A stretch of 64,000 bases of DNA, taken from Paragorgia papillata (lineage: Eukaryota; Cnidaria; Anthozoa; Scleralcyonacea; Coralliidae). Every line of letters begins with the position of its first letter. The first letter of the stretch is position 1. Made by a program: the position numbers and the translations under genes. The stretch spans positions 871,001-935,000 of the forward strand of contig JAWNZC010000122.1 of the NCBI GenBank assembly GCA_035771165.1, written 5' to 3'. Positions 54,297-64,000 of the stretch are shown piece by piece. The notes under the pieces are model-generated. The model worked only from the letters and a program-made list of their open reading frames with translations, did not search any database and was not told where the DNA came from.

Positions 54297-54835
54297 CAAT
54301 CTCGTTCCCAGAGCCCACGTTCCCCTTATCCAGGGGGGGGAAGAGAGGCTCTGGGATAATACCACTGATCTCGAAATAAAACTGGATAGTGCAACCTGTT
54401 GTCCACTGGTTCATAAAATGAAGCCAGCTAAACAAAAGAAATCCGTAATTACTAAGGGACCAAACATGCTGGAAAATGTCTTTATGTCTTTTTAAAACGT
54501 CTTCTGTACCAAAAAAGACTATTGAACTATATTTTCTTTCAAAGATTCAGCATCTCATTCAACAAAATGTTTATATCGGTGCCAGAAGACGCTAGAAAGA
54601 CCATCACTTGGTCCCTTAGTAATGGGTGACTTCCGGCTTCATTTTGTAAACAATAGATACTTAATCCAGTTTTATTTCGAGATCAGTGGATAATACGTTC
54701 ACGCCATCACAGAATTCTTGTTATCCGCAAGAAGAGCAATCATGTTCATTAGCCAATGAAATATCGATGTGAAACGGATTATCCCAGAGTCTCTCGTTTC
54801 CCGGGTGGGGAACGTGGGCTCTGGGAACGAGATTG
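54297..54835. mobile_element. 539-bp TIR element, CAATCTCG ends, 9-bp target duplication
   Basis: The ends CAATCTCGTTCCCAGAGCCC / GGGCTCTGGGAACGAGATTG are flanked by GCGAGGAGG on both sides (54288-54296, 54836-54844). Inner arms AAATAAAACTGGAT / ATCCAGTTTTATTT. Same family as 14702-15493 and the element end at 63983-64000. Nine bp points to a Mutator-like transposase. Confidence 0.88.
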
Positions 54836-55090
54836 GCGAGGAGGGAGAAATGTGGGCGGCAGATCACGTGAGTGAAAACGATCTATAGCGGGGTTTAGTT
54901 CACGATCACCTCGGATCATGATTTATGCGTGGTTGGGAAAATAAGCTTTAATCCATGGTCACAAATGTGATAAAGGATTTATCATCGCGATCGAAGTGTT
55001 TTTTAGACAACGTCTGTGATAACGAACTTAATAGTATATCTCAGTTTTCTTTAATAGGCAACCTCTGTGATTCTGAACTAATGTGTGAGT

Positions 55091-55539
55091 CATCATCCCC
55101 CCCTGGCAAACCCCCGGGAATTTGACTTTTCCGAAAAATTTTGGTCAAATTCCCCACTATGCGGACCGAAAACACAGTCAAATGCCCCCACTGTCTGGGA
55201 CTGTCAAGGCTCTATTAAAAGATTTTGTTTGAAATATTTCATTCATAGACAACAAAAAATTCACTACCATGAACTTTCAATGTCCTTCTTTGCATTCCAG
55301 ACTTTAAACAACGGCATTTTCAAATGTTCACGTGGAATATTAAATATCGACAGAAAAGATCATGCAGAGATTGAAGGGATGGCTAGAACGAGGAGATTTT
55401 TTAACGTGCAACCGCTGACCAACTTTTTTCAATAGTCAAATGCCCGACCGGGTGGGATTGCTTTGCGTCAAATTCCCGCCTATACGCAGCTCACCTTGGG
55501 TCAAATGCCCGGGGTTTGCCCGGGGGCGGGGGATGATCG
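55091..55539. mobile_element. G/C-run palindromic MITE
   Basis: CATCATCCCCCCCTGGCAAA at the left and GGGGGCGGGGGATGATCG at the right. Inside are GTCAAATTCCC, GTCAAATGCCC and complements. An ORF at 55085-55435 is explained by it. Confidence 0.75.
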
Positions 55540-55835
55540 CAGTTGGATTTGACTCGTACATAAGTTCGGCCCTCGGTAAATAACTGACGTAGTTACCTCG
55601 GGTTCGGTAACTAACCTATACTTTATTGGGACATGACCTTGGTCTAATGCCCGCTGTTCCCCGGGTAGGGAGGGGTTGCGGGGCTTTCCACTGACTGGTG
55701 GATAAGCATTTGTCTGGTTTAATTATTTCGTAGATTAGCAATAATTTGGTAAAATTTGACGAAAAGTTAAACCATCTCGGCCGATCAGCCAATTATCGAA
55801 CAAAATTTGCCTAGACTTGTCGGCGTTGTAATGGA

Positions 55836-56310
55836 AAACAGGAGTAAATAGCATGCAAAATAACCTAAAATCTGAATAGCTGACTTAAAAAAACGATCTT
55901 AATGATGTATTATGGTCTTATGTTGTGGTATAATTCTGTTTTAATTTGTAAGTGATGACCACGCGCTGTGGCGCACATGGAGGTCTGTCACAATGGTTAA
56001 TCTTAAAAACTCAATATAATATTTGCGTTTTATTGTATTGCTTTAATTTGTTCAATTTGAATTTGTGAATTGTTGCTTTTCATTTTACTTCTTCAAAGTT
56101 TGTTGGTAAAGTCATTGTTTAAATATTTAACATTTTGTTAATATATATTATATTTTTAATAATAATTAGCATAAATTAGCATAATTTGCAAAATGGGCTG
56201 CCCAACAAGACCCGAAAACCCAAAATTTGAATAGTAGAGGTAAAGACAATTCAAATGATATATTGTGGTATTATCTTTGTGGTATAATGCCATGTTAATT
56301 TGCAAATTGG
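55836..56310. repeat. inverted relative of 26727-27175
   Basis: ATGCAAAATAACCTAAAATC, TGTTGTGGTATAATTCTG and TAGCATAATTTGCAAAATGG correspond to complements in the kinase intron copy. Confidence 0.65.
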
Positions 56311-56439
56311 TGTGACCACTTGCTGCAATGAGTAGTGTCAGATGAGATATGACTGACAACTGTCTTACATACATACAGGTCGACCGCAGTCGGAGGAGCT
56401 GAAGGCCCCTCTTTTCGTTTAGCTACTACCCTAAGGCAG

Positions 56440-56680
56440 GGGTGGGTGCCACTCCTATCCCAGATGGTGTTGATTTTGCGGAGGGAGGAAAACCAGAGAA
56501 CCCGGTGAAAAACCCTCGGAGAACAGGAGAGACCAACTAAACTCTACTCACATGGTGCAAGTTCGAGAATGGGGCTGTTCCCAAATGGTCACCCATCCAA
56601 GTACTAACCCTGCCCAACCAGGCTTAACTATTGGTGAGAGGCAGCGCCCTAACAGCACACGCCACCCGTGCTCCCCAGTT
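56440..56680 (-). repeat. 5S-derived SINE, nearly complete head
   Basis: On the - strand: GCGCTGTTAGGGCGCTGCC-like start, GTTAAGCCTGGTTGGGCAGG, GTTAGTACTTGGATGGGTGA (5S internal promoter), then GGTTTTTCACCGGGTTCTCT and CTCCCTCCGCAAAATC. Same family as 11104-11540 and 12395-12910. Confidence 0.8.
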
Positions 56681-56760
56681 GTAAATATTGTAAATATAGT
56701 AAATATAGTTGTAAATATTGTAAATATAGTAAATATAGTTGTAAATATTGTAAATATAGT
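56680..56760. repeat. 30-bp tandem repeat, about 2.7 copies
   Basis: Unit GTTGTAAATATTGTAAATATAG plus TAAATATA, repeated exactly, next to the SINE. Confidence 0.9.
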
Positions 56761-57104
56761 CACCAATGTGAAGTATGCACCACATTCAGCCTTTGATCTG
56801 ATCTTCCTTGGCGTACCTCTCCACACTTTGCCAGTAGCCTGAGTGAATGCCTGACCCAGGCACCTTTCAATCCATATGTTGATTCAGATTGAAATACCAA
56901 CATTGTGTTGACTTGTGTCACATTAAGAAAACAGCTGAACAACCAGAATCCCACAAGAACACAGTGGTATAGTTACATACTAATTACATTTATTACAGCA
57001 ACCCTCCCCCCACTACCCTCCCCCCCCCCCTCCCCACCAACTACACTACTGAATCTCACCCCTATACACATGCAAAAAATACCTGGGTTGTTCTATATCT
57101 GCAA

Positions 57105-57375
57105 CTCTGCCAAGCAAGTTGTTACAAGGCTGTTCCAACAAGCCATCACCAGGATGCATTCACACTGGTTGTACCCAGTTTGTTAATAAGGCTGTATTAA
57201 GTTGTTGGCAACTTGTAACAAGGTTAATGTCTTAATAGACTGGAACAACTTGTTACCGATCTGCACTTAACAAGTTGCTACAAGGTTGACAACAACAAAC
57301 TTGTATCATCTTGGTATTAAAAATCACAATTTGTTAACAACTTGTTAGTTCACTTAGTTGTTAACAGGCTTGCAA
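57105..57375. repeat. TTGTTAACAACTTG-type palindromic repeat
   Basis: Many words such as CAAGTTGTTACAAGG, AACAACTTGTTAC and TTGTTAACAACTTGTTAG; same style as 3480-3765. Confidence 0.65.
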
Positions 57376-57466
57376 CTCCAGACCATCCTCGTACCCAGAC
57401 CCATGCGCTCCCCTCTCGGTGCTACTCAGCTACTGTAGTATTATATTCATGATTTTAGCTGCTATT

Positions 57467-57735
57467 AGTATAAATACACCGGTGATTATAGAAAATCACG
57501 CGCGCTGATTGGTCGAGTTACTTCGGATTAATTCTCGATAATCACCTACAGCGTTTATTCAAAATGGCCGCCAGCCAAATTGTCTGACAGACGAGGAAAT
57601 TAACAATTTTAAAGAAAATGTTATTCCTAAAAGTACGAAAATGTGTATTACTATTTATACTAAAACAATTATTCGCCTCAGGCTCAGTGAATATCGGTGA
57701 ATAATAACCTCGATACCGATATTCTAGTCAGTTAA
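57467..57735. mobile_element. short relative of 43150-43955
   Basis: AGTATAAATACACCGGTGAT, GCTGATTGGTCGAG and AAAATGGCCGCCAGCC are shared. The reading frame is broken after MAASQIV. The right end has AACAATTATTCGCC. Confidence 0.7.
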
Positions 57736-58257
57736 TTCTTCAACAAGAAATCTTCTTGCAAGCAATTGGAAGCACACACAAACATCAAACTTTACTAAAT
57801 ATAACTTTACATACTTTACCTCGCCAATCAATTCGCTCCGTATTCAAGATATTAAAAACGTCTTCTTCTTCTGTTGACAACAACAATTTCCAGTTTAGGT
57901 GTTCTGCGTTTCTATTTGAAGATGTTTAAATGGTATTCTCAATTGATAGTGTACCACAAGTCCTTGGAAAAGCGAAAACCTGTCCAGCATAAAATTTAAA
58001 ATAGACCGCCATTTTGAATTTTACTGATGTCAATTTGCACTTAACCAATCAGAATGCGATAATTTGCCGCCATTTTTCTAGAGGTCTGGGTTCTAGTCAA
58101 TGTACTTGTATAATATAATATTAATTATTTAATTTATATGGTTAATTTTCGAAGTAATATGTTATTTCGTTGTAAAAAGAATATTAGACAACAGTAAGTT
58201 GATACTGACGTCGTATTTAGCGTTATAGGTCTGAAAGAAAAGATTTTCGAAAGAAAG

Positions 58258-58264
58258 AAAAAAA
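58258..58264 (-). terminator. pol III terminator of the tRNA
   Basis: Run of seven T on the - strand directly after the tRNA body. Confidence 0.8.
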
Positions 58265-58268
58265 CCTT

Positions 58269-58340
58269 GGTCCGTGAGAGGCTCGAACTCTCGACCTTGG
58301 CGTTATCAGCACCACGCTCTGCCGACTGAGCTAACGGACC
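58269..58340 (-). tRNA. tRNA-Ile (anticodon GAU)
   Basis: 72 nt, full cloverleaf: acceptor GGTCCGT/ACGGACC perfectly paired, D stem GCTC/GAGC, anticodon stem TGGTG/CGCCA with loop CTGATAA (anticodon GAT), five-base variable loop, T stem GAGAG/CTCTC with TTCGAGC. The anticodon arm and variable region match eukaryotic tRNA-Ile. No CCA is encoded. Seven T (58258-58264 on the complement) lie 4 bases downstream as a pol III terminator. Eukaryotes mostly use the AAU (inosine) anticodon, so GAU is unusual. Confidence 0.9.
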
Positions 58341-58428
58341 TTTGCGATTATCGAACCTGAATATCTTATATATATATATATATATGGTTTTAACGGCCAT
58401 ATACACGCGTAAAAATGCAGAACACAAA

Positions 58429-59262
58429 AAAACTCAATTGCACTAATTACTTTCAGTCATTCGTTACAGAAATATCGTACACCAAAGTTTTTGTAAATTG
58501 CTGACTAAGCATTTTTGTTTTTTTTTATATGTCCAAATGGTTCATTTGAAATCCTTTATTTTTCTACCAGTAAAGTTCCTGTTAACAGATCATCTCTTAG
58601 AGAAAGGCTTAATTAAAAGATTTACATAGCACTAGTATCTTTAATTCGGCACTCCAGTGTGTGCATCAAAAGATGGTAAATTTCTTTTAAAAATGTGGAG
58701 TAAAATTTGGAGAGCAAGCAAAAATTAGATTTTCTGCCACACTCCTAAGCATTCAATGAATCATCCAGATCCTTAAAAATTAAGCGTAGTATCAAAATGC
58801 CACTTCAATCAATAGTATATCAAAGCAAAAGAACAACTAAAAGCTTATTTTGTAGTACAATGACCTTCTGAGGTGCCTAAAAACTGGACAATTAAAATAG
58901 TTGAGGCAGAAATGAAGAAATAATTAGCAACGTTTCTTGTTTTTCTCCTGGACGTTTAATTTTAACTTGATTTCCACAGTTTGTCGATTACCATTTTAAG
59001 AGAAAAGCTATCATCCTTTAATGGACAGACTTGAGTGCTGAATTTAAGGTACTAGAGCAAAAGAAATATTTTAGACCATTCTATTAAAGATGGTCTCTCA
59101 ATAGAAGCTTTGCTGGTAGAAAAATAAACGAGTTACAATGAACCATTTAGAGATACAAAATAGATAAAAAATGCTTAGTCAGCATTTTTCAAAAACGTTG
59201 GTCAACGATATTTCCGTAACGAATGACTGAGAGTAATCAGTGCAATTGAGTTTTTTTGTCCA
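58429..59262. mobile_element. 830-bp TIR element, AACTCAATTGCAC ends
   Basis: The left end AAACTCAATTGCACTAATTA and right end GTGCAATTGAGTTTTTTTG enclose paired inner words (CATTCGTTACAGAAATATCG / CGATATTTCCGTAACGAATG, and AAATTGCTGACTAAGCATTT / ATGCTTAGTCAGCATTTTT). No ORF of note. It begins about 90 bp upstream of the tRNA gene's 5' end. Confidence 0.8.
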
Positions 59263-59696
59263 CTTATCTAGATCTATCTGGAAGAAATGTTTAACTTGCA
59301 CATTTCGAAAATTTATATTTTTTCCAACGACATATGACGTCATTATTTAGCACACCCCCATTTTTGACCAAACTGGTTGTTAACTCCGGGGCCAATTAGT
59401 TGATTTCACATCCGCATCGCATTTAATTGCATTTCCACTAAATAAATCTTATTCTTTAGATGTGTCCAGCCAAACTTAAGAATATCGAGGCACAGTCACC
59501 GGCCTAGTAGAAAACAGACAATGGCCCAGCGAGAATTTTTTATTTTTTTGTAGTTGAACTTCATTTGAATTGATATAACCACGGTTAATAGAAGGGAGAC
59601 TGGTTAGGCTAGCCGGCGAACTTCAAAGGGGCGCCAAAATGATGTCGGGAACCATCGAAAAACGTGTCACGTGATGCGCAAGCTGCATTGCTTCTA

Positions 59697-59907
59697 GCCT
59701 GGTTCCCTGGCCCAATTTCAAAAGAAATAAGGGCCAGGTAACCACTAATCTCATTCTCGCGTCATCAGGGCTAAATCCACTTATGACGATTGCAGTTTTA
59801 CTCATAGCCACTAAAAACGCGCGAAATTTCAACCAATAGAAAAGCAGAAGTCTTTAGTGGTTACCTGGCCCATATTCTTTGATTGGGCCAGGGTACCAGG
59901 CTACATT
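59697..59907. mobile_element. palindromic MITE, GCCTGGTTCCCTGGCCCAA ends
   Basis: The left AGCCTGGTTCCCTGGCCCAA pairs with TTGGGCCAGGGTACCAGGCT at the right. The inside has GGTAACCACTAA / TTAGTGGTTACC. The end of another copy is visible at 27757-27776. Confidence 0.85.
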
Positions 59908-59999
59908 GCTTCGTGAACATTGAAAGGTGGTACATAGGGAGTTATCAGCACTTGATAGAAACAAGAGGTTTTTCCGTCACCCGAAGCTAATTTGTTGAC

Positions 60000-60141
60000 A
60001 TGAAACTTAATATGGGCTTTGAACATGTCCTTTGGCAACATGTGGAAGAATTTACAGTCGCTTTAGGAGAGAAACGTGATTTTTATCGTCATTTGAAGCC
60101 GAGATTGAAGCCATTTATAAAGGCGATCGCCGCAGAGTCGA
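60000..60141 (+). CDS. possible first coding exon, unknown protein
   Basis: ATG at 60000 opens a 48-codon frame (MKLNMGFEHVLWQHVEEF, later RDFYRHLKPRLKPFIKA) that meets a good donor, TCGA|GTGAGT, at 60142. Without splicing it stops a few codons later. Codon use looks protein-like and the peptide is amphipathic, but I recognise no family. The middle exons were not found. Confidence 0.35.
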
Positions 60142-60965
60142 GTGAGTTCTTGGATGTTTATTGTTGGTAATTTGTATCACATGAATATTTCAATCACTGC
60201 CACTAAAACCGGACAAGTAAAGAGTGAATTCAAGGATATCTCGAACCACGGTTCTCGAAGGAAATCGGAGGAGTTTAATATGCGCACTGCGCAAATATAA
60301 CTATAATGTATATTAATACGATGCATACAAACTCCAAACATTCAAAGCTTTTCTGACATTATTTTGGCGAAAGACGAATCAGGATATTAAGCGTCTACAA
60401 TCTTTTCAAGGGTTTATATTCAAATCCCGCAGTTGTGTGTGAAGTGTGAACTTGTATTATTATTAAAAACTAAGCTGCAAGAAATCTTGATAATTTATCC
60501 TTATACAGATACATACAGTAAACGTCCACTATTTTATATAAGAACCCACATACATATTTTTACTAAACTGGCTTAAGTTTAGTTTCTAGTAGAAACTTGA
60601 TAGTAACGTATAGCCAGGGTGTTAATTTTTTCCAAAGAATTCTAATAAATTATTTTGCTATTAAATTAATTATTCCAAAATATCACTGGATTTTTTTAAT
60701 AAAATATTTGTTTATATTTAATATTCTCAACTACTGGTCCATTTTGAAGTCAATGCTGTTTTGATTTTAGTGATCAAATAAGATTTTGGTATTGTCCTTG
60801 TTTGGTGAACACTTTGCTAGTGTACCATTCAATTAAAATTATTTTTTAAACCTATTTAAAATATCAGGTTCAAAAAGGTTATCTGGAATGTTCTTGCCAT
60901 ATATATGTGGATGTTTATTATACTGTTGTAGTAACAACTGTCATTTGAATGTTAACCCACTGTGA

Positions 60966-61146
60966 AGGCCCATTTACACTATGCTTCATTTTTGGCAGGG
61001 CTTGGTTAAATTGGTACCCGTACCAATTTTATCTGTGCTTGGACCTTGTAAATATAAGGTAGTCTGAGCATGGGTAAAATTGGTATGTGTACCATTTCTA
61101 TCCAAACTGTACCAAAAACTGAATGTAGTGTAAATGGGGCTTGAGG
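60966..61146. mobile_element. GTTTACACG-like group, AATTGGTACC vocabulary
   Basis: Left GGCCCATTTACACTATGCTTC, right GTAGTGTAAATGGGGCTTGA. AAATTGGTACCCGTACCAAT and similar words repeat. Confidence 0.65.
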
Positions 61147-61879
61147 GTCCTCTCTCTTATAAATAAAATTGTCTGGTAGCCAGCTCAGGAAGGAATGAGT
61201 TAATAAGTGAAAAACCTGGAAAAACAAAAGATCTGTGCATGGTGAGGACCATTCCAACAATATCACAGCTAATGGGCTAGAAGCCTAGAACCAGTTTAAT
61301 AATTTCAGGCTGAACGAAAGCTTACCTAGTAAACCCATGGCAATACTTGGTAGGAATTTTAGAACAAGTACAGTATATAAAATGTGTTCAGAAAACAACC
61401 TTGGGTGTTTAATTATTACTGGGTTAGGGTATTTTCCTAATTTAAATCCTGCCTTCAATAACTTAATTAACCACTTATTAAATAGGCTTTTGAACTGATC
61501 CAGGACTGAATCCAATAGACAGGTCTGATGGTGTCATTGATTCATTGTCTGCATAATGAGGTATAATAAAGAATGACAACTTTATTTGATAAACTCTGTT
61601 AAAGTTTGCAAACAATTACAAAGTTTAAAATGTTAATTAATATTTAAAATGCAATTCATTTATACAGTATATACTTCAAATTTGCTTAGTTATTTACAAA
61701 TATCAAAGCTAGAGTAGTTCAAGTTCAAGTTAGAGCATCTTGTGATCTCACCAGTTCTCGCCATACAAGACTATTTTGTACTGTATAGTCTTGATTCATA
61801 CTTTGGGAAACTCTAAACTAAAACTAAACTAAACTAACCTTATTTATACTGGATAAATCTATCAGTTATATCTAAACTG

Positions 61880-62110
61880 TTATCCTTAGAGGTCCAGTAA
61901 GGGGTCACCCTCATTGGTCCAGTGTTACTACAGGAGGAAACCGGAGTACCCGGAGGAAACCTGTGGTGTTTGGTAGAGTCAAACTGGAAGCACTCTTCTC
62001 ACATGTGGCCAAGGTGAATTTTTTTAATCAGATAACTGCACCCTGCAGGAACCAAACCCTACTCACAGGTGAAAGGCACGTGCACTAACCACTGTGCCAC
62101 CAACACCCCA
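61880..62110 (-). repeat. tRNA-derived SINE
   Basis: On the - strand: A-box-like GGCACAGTGGTTAGTGCACG, then GTGAGTAGGGTTTGGTTCC (degenerate B box), followed by a body with GGTTTCCTCCGGGTACTCCG. No intact cloverleaf. Confidence 0.75.
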
Positions 62111-62394
62111 GGATGCTTTCCTGAGTGAAATAACGTAAACAAGTGAAAGAACATATTTACAACAATTTCCACACTCAAGTAAGCATAGCTACATCTCATT
62201 TTTAAAACAGCAATGTGCCTTAAAATATTTATGCAAGTTTGCAAATATATTGTATTAAATAGTAGCAGTTGCAAAAACATTTTGTGCATTTGTTCAGTTA
62301 TCTGAGTTCCATCAGGTTCCAGTAGTTCAAATGTTCAATGATCATAGAGCATCTCAACAGTGGCAATTTTAATAGGTTTTATTCCCACTTGCAG

Positions 62395-62511
62395 TTGGAA
62401 TACGATGAAGATGGAGCGCCTTGTTTATTGACTGATTCCTCAGTTCGACGTGGACAAATTCTCAGTAGGATACTTCCAACAACCAAAACTTATCATTTAC
62501 CATCTGGGAAT
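62395..62511 (+). CDS. possible last coding exon, unknown protein
   Basis: After a good acceptor (CCCACTTGCAG) an open frame encodes LEYDEDGAPCLLTDSSVRRG and, further on, LSRILPTTKTYHLPSGN before TAA. It looks like real protein sequence, but I cannot assign it to a family. Its phase does not join directly to 60000-60141, so at least one middle exon would be required. Confidence 0.4.
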
Positions 62512-63627
62512 TAAAAACAATATCAGTTTTATAAATTCGACATGGACTATATCAGAAAGCCCAGACTTGGCTGTGACCATAACAAGACGCGCAAACAAAC
62601 AGAATATTTAAATATACTTACTTCTAGGAGTGCAATTTGACTTCGCAAACGTAAACATTATTCTTCCCAATAAGTTGATTCAACTCCTGATTTAGTTCTC
62701 TATTTTGCAAATTAATCGAAGCCATTCTTGTGTAGATTTTGCCTTTTGCGAGCTCGTCACTCACCACTCATCAGACTGCGAACGACCGGGATTTAAAGAG
62801 TGAAATACACTGCTTTCTACTGCTCGTGAAACCAAAAAACTACCAGTTCACACCAGGCATATCTCCAAACTAGTATTTGAAAGCACTATTACAACAAAAC
62901 GAACTAACAGAAGTCGCAGAACGGAATACTTTCAACGTGGATTTTCTAGACCGCAACACTGTGTTTTTGAATCAATGCAGCTAGCGCATCACGTGACACG
63001 AATTTTGAGTGAACAATAGCATATTTTGTCACGTGGTACAGCTAGCCTAACCAGTCTCCCTTCTATTAACCGTGATATAACGAAGTCAGTATGTATTAGA
63101 ATCATTGTCCTTTCTGTCTGAGGTATGTTTGCTGGCAAAAATAGATTGAAGCAGGAAATATGTTTCAAACGAAAGCAAAATTTTGCTTGGATTGATGGAA
63201 ACTCCTGACGAAAATTCAGGTTATATTTAGTATTTATTCGTCTTTGTTTTATGAATTCTTGCAACCCTGTCAAGCTGTGCCTTTGCTCTTATACCTTTTG
63301 AATCATTGTAAGACCACATATATTTTGATATTTGATGCCTTTAAAACACTGTCGGTTCGTATTTCTGTGTTTTGTTCGATTTTTTGACTGTTCAGAAAAT
63401 TTAATATTTATGGTTTTTATTGATCATGTCAGCATCCATATGCCGGACAGATTATAACCACTAGATTTCAGTAGGCCCATTCCCCCGCGTTCCCCCTGAA
63501 AAACATCACTGCCCCAGACCACAACCGCTGGAAACCCTAAACCTAACCACAGCCCCCCGGTGGCCCTAAACCTCACCACAACCCTCAGGAAAAAATCTGG
63601 GTACTTTCTTGTTATGTTTTTAGTTTA

Positions 63628-63843
63628 AAGCCCTAATCAAACGAGAACGCAAGTCATTGCAAGTTGGCAGTCAGAATTTCTGTGGCGGTCGTTTGAACAC
63701 CCAAATTAACAAAATAAAGGTTTCATGAGTGTTTTTAACTTTGTCACGGTACATGATATTTTCGGGAAACTATTCAGAGCGGCTGGCTGAGATAGCGTGA
63801 CTGCCAACTTGCGATGACTTGCGTTCTCGTTTGATTAGGGCTT
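63628..63843. mobile_element. ACTTGCGATG-vocabulary element, short copy 3
   Basis: The same ends, AAGCCCTAATCAAACGAGAA / TTCTCGTTTGATTAGGGCTT, as 35645-36016 and 45225-45575, but a different, shorter interior (about 216 bp). Confidence 0.85.
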
Positions 63844-63982
63844 AACATCACACATGTGGGAGAGTTGACGTTCGGGTTTCATGATTATAAGGAATACAAG
63901 GATTCATGATTATGATGAATACAAGTGCTATATAACATTTCATTATTATGAATCTCCTCCGGAGACTGTGTTGAATCTGCAG

Positions 63983-64000
63983 GCTCTGGGTACGAGATTG
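63983..64000. mobile_element. terminus of a CAATCTCG-family element at the window edge
   Basis: GCTCTGGGTACGAGATTG is the same end as the element at 54297-54835. The window stops exactly at its last base, so the flank and duplication cannot be read. Confidence 0.6.

Larger units (their letters stand above)
53659..54888. mobile_element. 1.2-kb TIR element carrying a LINE scrap and a second transposon
   Basis: The ends are TATAGATCGTTTTCATCTGAC and GTGAGTGAAAACGATCTATA. The first 170 bp match 20637-20812 inverted. It contains a LINE-tail fragment (53915-54148, - strand) and the element at 54297-54835. A roughly 50-bp segment (GAGCGGGAGTGAATTTCTTT) is tandemly duplicated at 54200-54290. Confidence 0.75.
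59580..63074. mobile_element. 3.5-kb TIR transposon with possible coding exons
   Basis: The ends CACGGTTAATAGAAGGGAGA and TCTCCCTTCTATTAACCGTG (34-bp arms, continuing to GGTTAGGCTAGC) are flanked by ATATAAC on both sides (59573-59579, 63075-63081). It sits inside an inverted copy of the 32731-33706 element, whose uninterrupted version shows the empty site. Inside: a palindrome (59697-59907), a GTTTACACG-group element (60966-61146), a tRNA-derived SINE (about 61880-62110) and two exon-like ORF pieces (60000-60141, 62395-62511). A 7-8-bp duplication would fit P-like or hAT-like elements, but I recognise no transposase. Confidence 0.85.

Noticed and set aside
55085..55435. 116-codon ORF on the + strand
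   Set aside because: It spans a palindromic MITE and has no domain; the start and end are TIR sequence.

Overview
The window is animal nuclear DNA: AT-rich, with intron-containing genes obeying GT/AG, a eukaryote-type tRNA with a pol III terminator, 5S- and tRNA-derived SINEs, CR1-like LINE tails and very many short palindromic DNA transposons. A Shaker-type K+ channel, an arginine kinase and an FKBP52-type co-chaperone next to each other, together with this style of repeat, suggest a marine invertebrate. My best guess is a cnidarian (anthozoan); this is an inference, not a sequence match.

Three protein genes, all on the + strand, can be reconstructed exon by exon. (1) A Shaker/Kv1 voltage-gated potassium channel, three coding exons, 7732-16008, about 531 aa. 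(2) An arginine kinase, two coding exons, 26077-34735, 436 aa, with an N-terminal extension and a Glu-to-Gly change at a substrate-binding position. (3) An FKBP4/FKBP52-type immunophilin (two FKBP domains plus TPR), nine exons, 38105-48539, 516 aa, every junction in frame. They share no pathway (excitability, phosphagen energy buffering, Hsp90 co-chaperone). A tRNA-Ile(GAU) gene lies at 58269-58340 on the - strand.

Nearly everything else is transposon-derived. 1-7700: a degenerate repeated unit, foldback elements and a long pyrimidine tract upstream of the channel. 8893-15723: channel introns with 5S-SINEs and inserted MITEs. 16009-26076: intergenic, with several near-perfect hairpins. 26638-33985: kinase intron packed with palindromic elements and ending in an antisense LINE. 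34736-38104: palindromes. 38319-48174: immunophilin introns, including a roughly 720-bp CAAA/TAAA tract. 48540-64000: nested transposons, a LINE-in-foldback-in-MITE stack, and a 3.5-kb element with terminal inverted repeats.

The most interesting signals are: a group of palindromic elements framed by GTTTACACG-like motifs, each with its own private palindromic vocabulary; antisense CR1-like LINE tails ending just upstream of three different splice acceptors; a series of nested insertions with readable target-site duplications (TTAA, 7, 8, 9 and about 12 bp), one of which restores a LINE reading frame when removed; and the 3.5-kb element at 59580-63074, which holds possible unrecognised coding exons.
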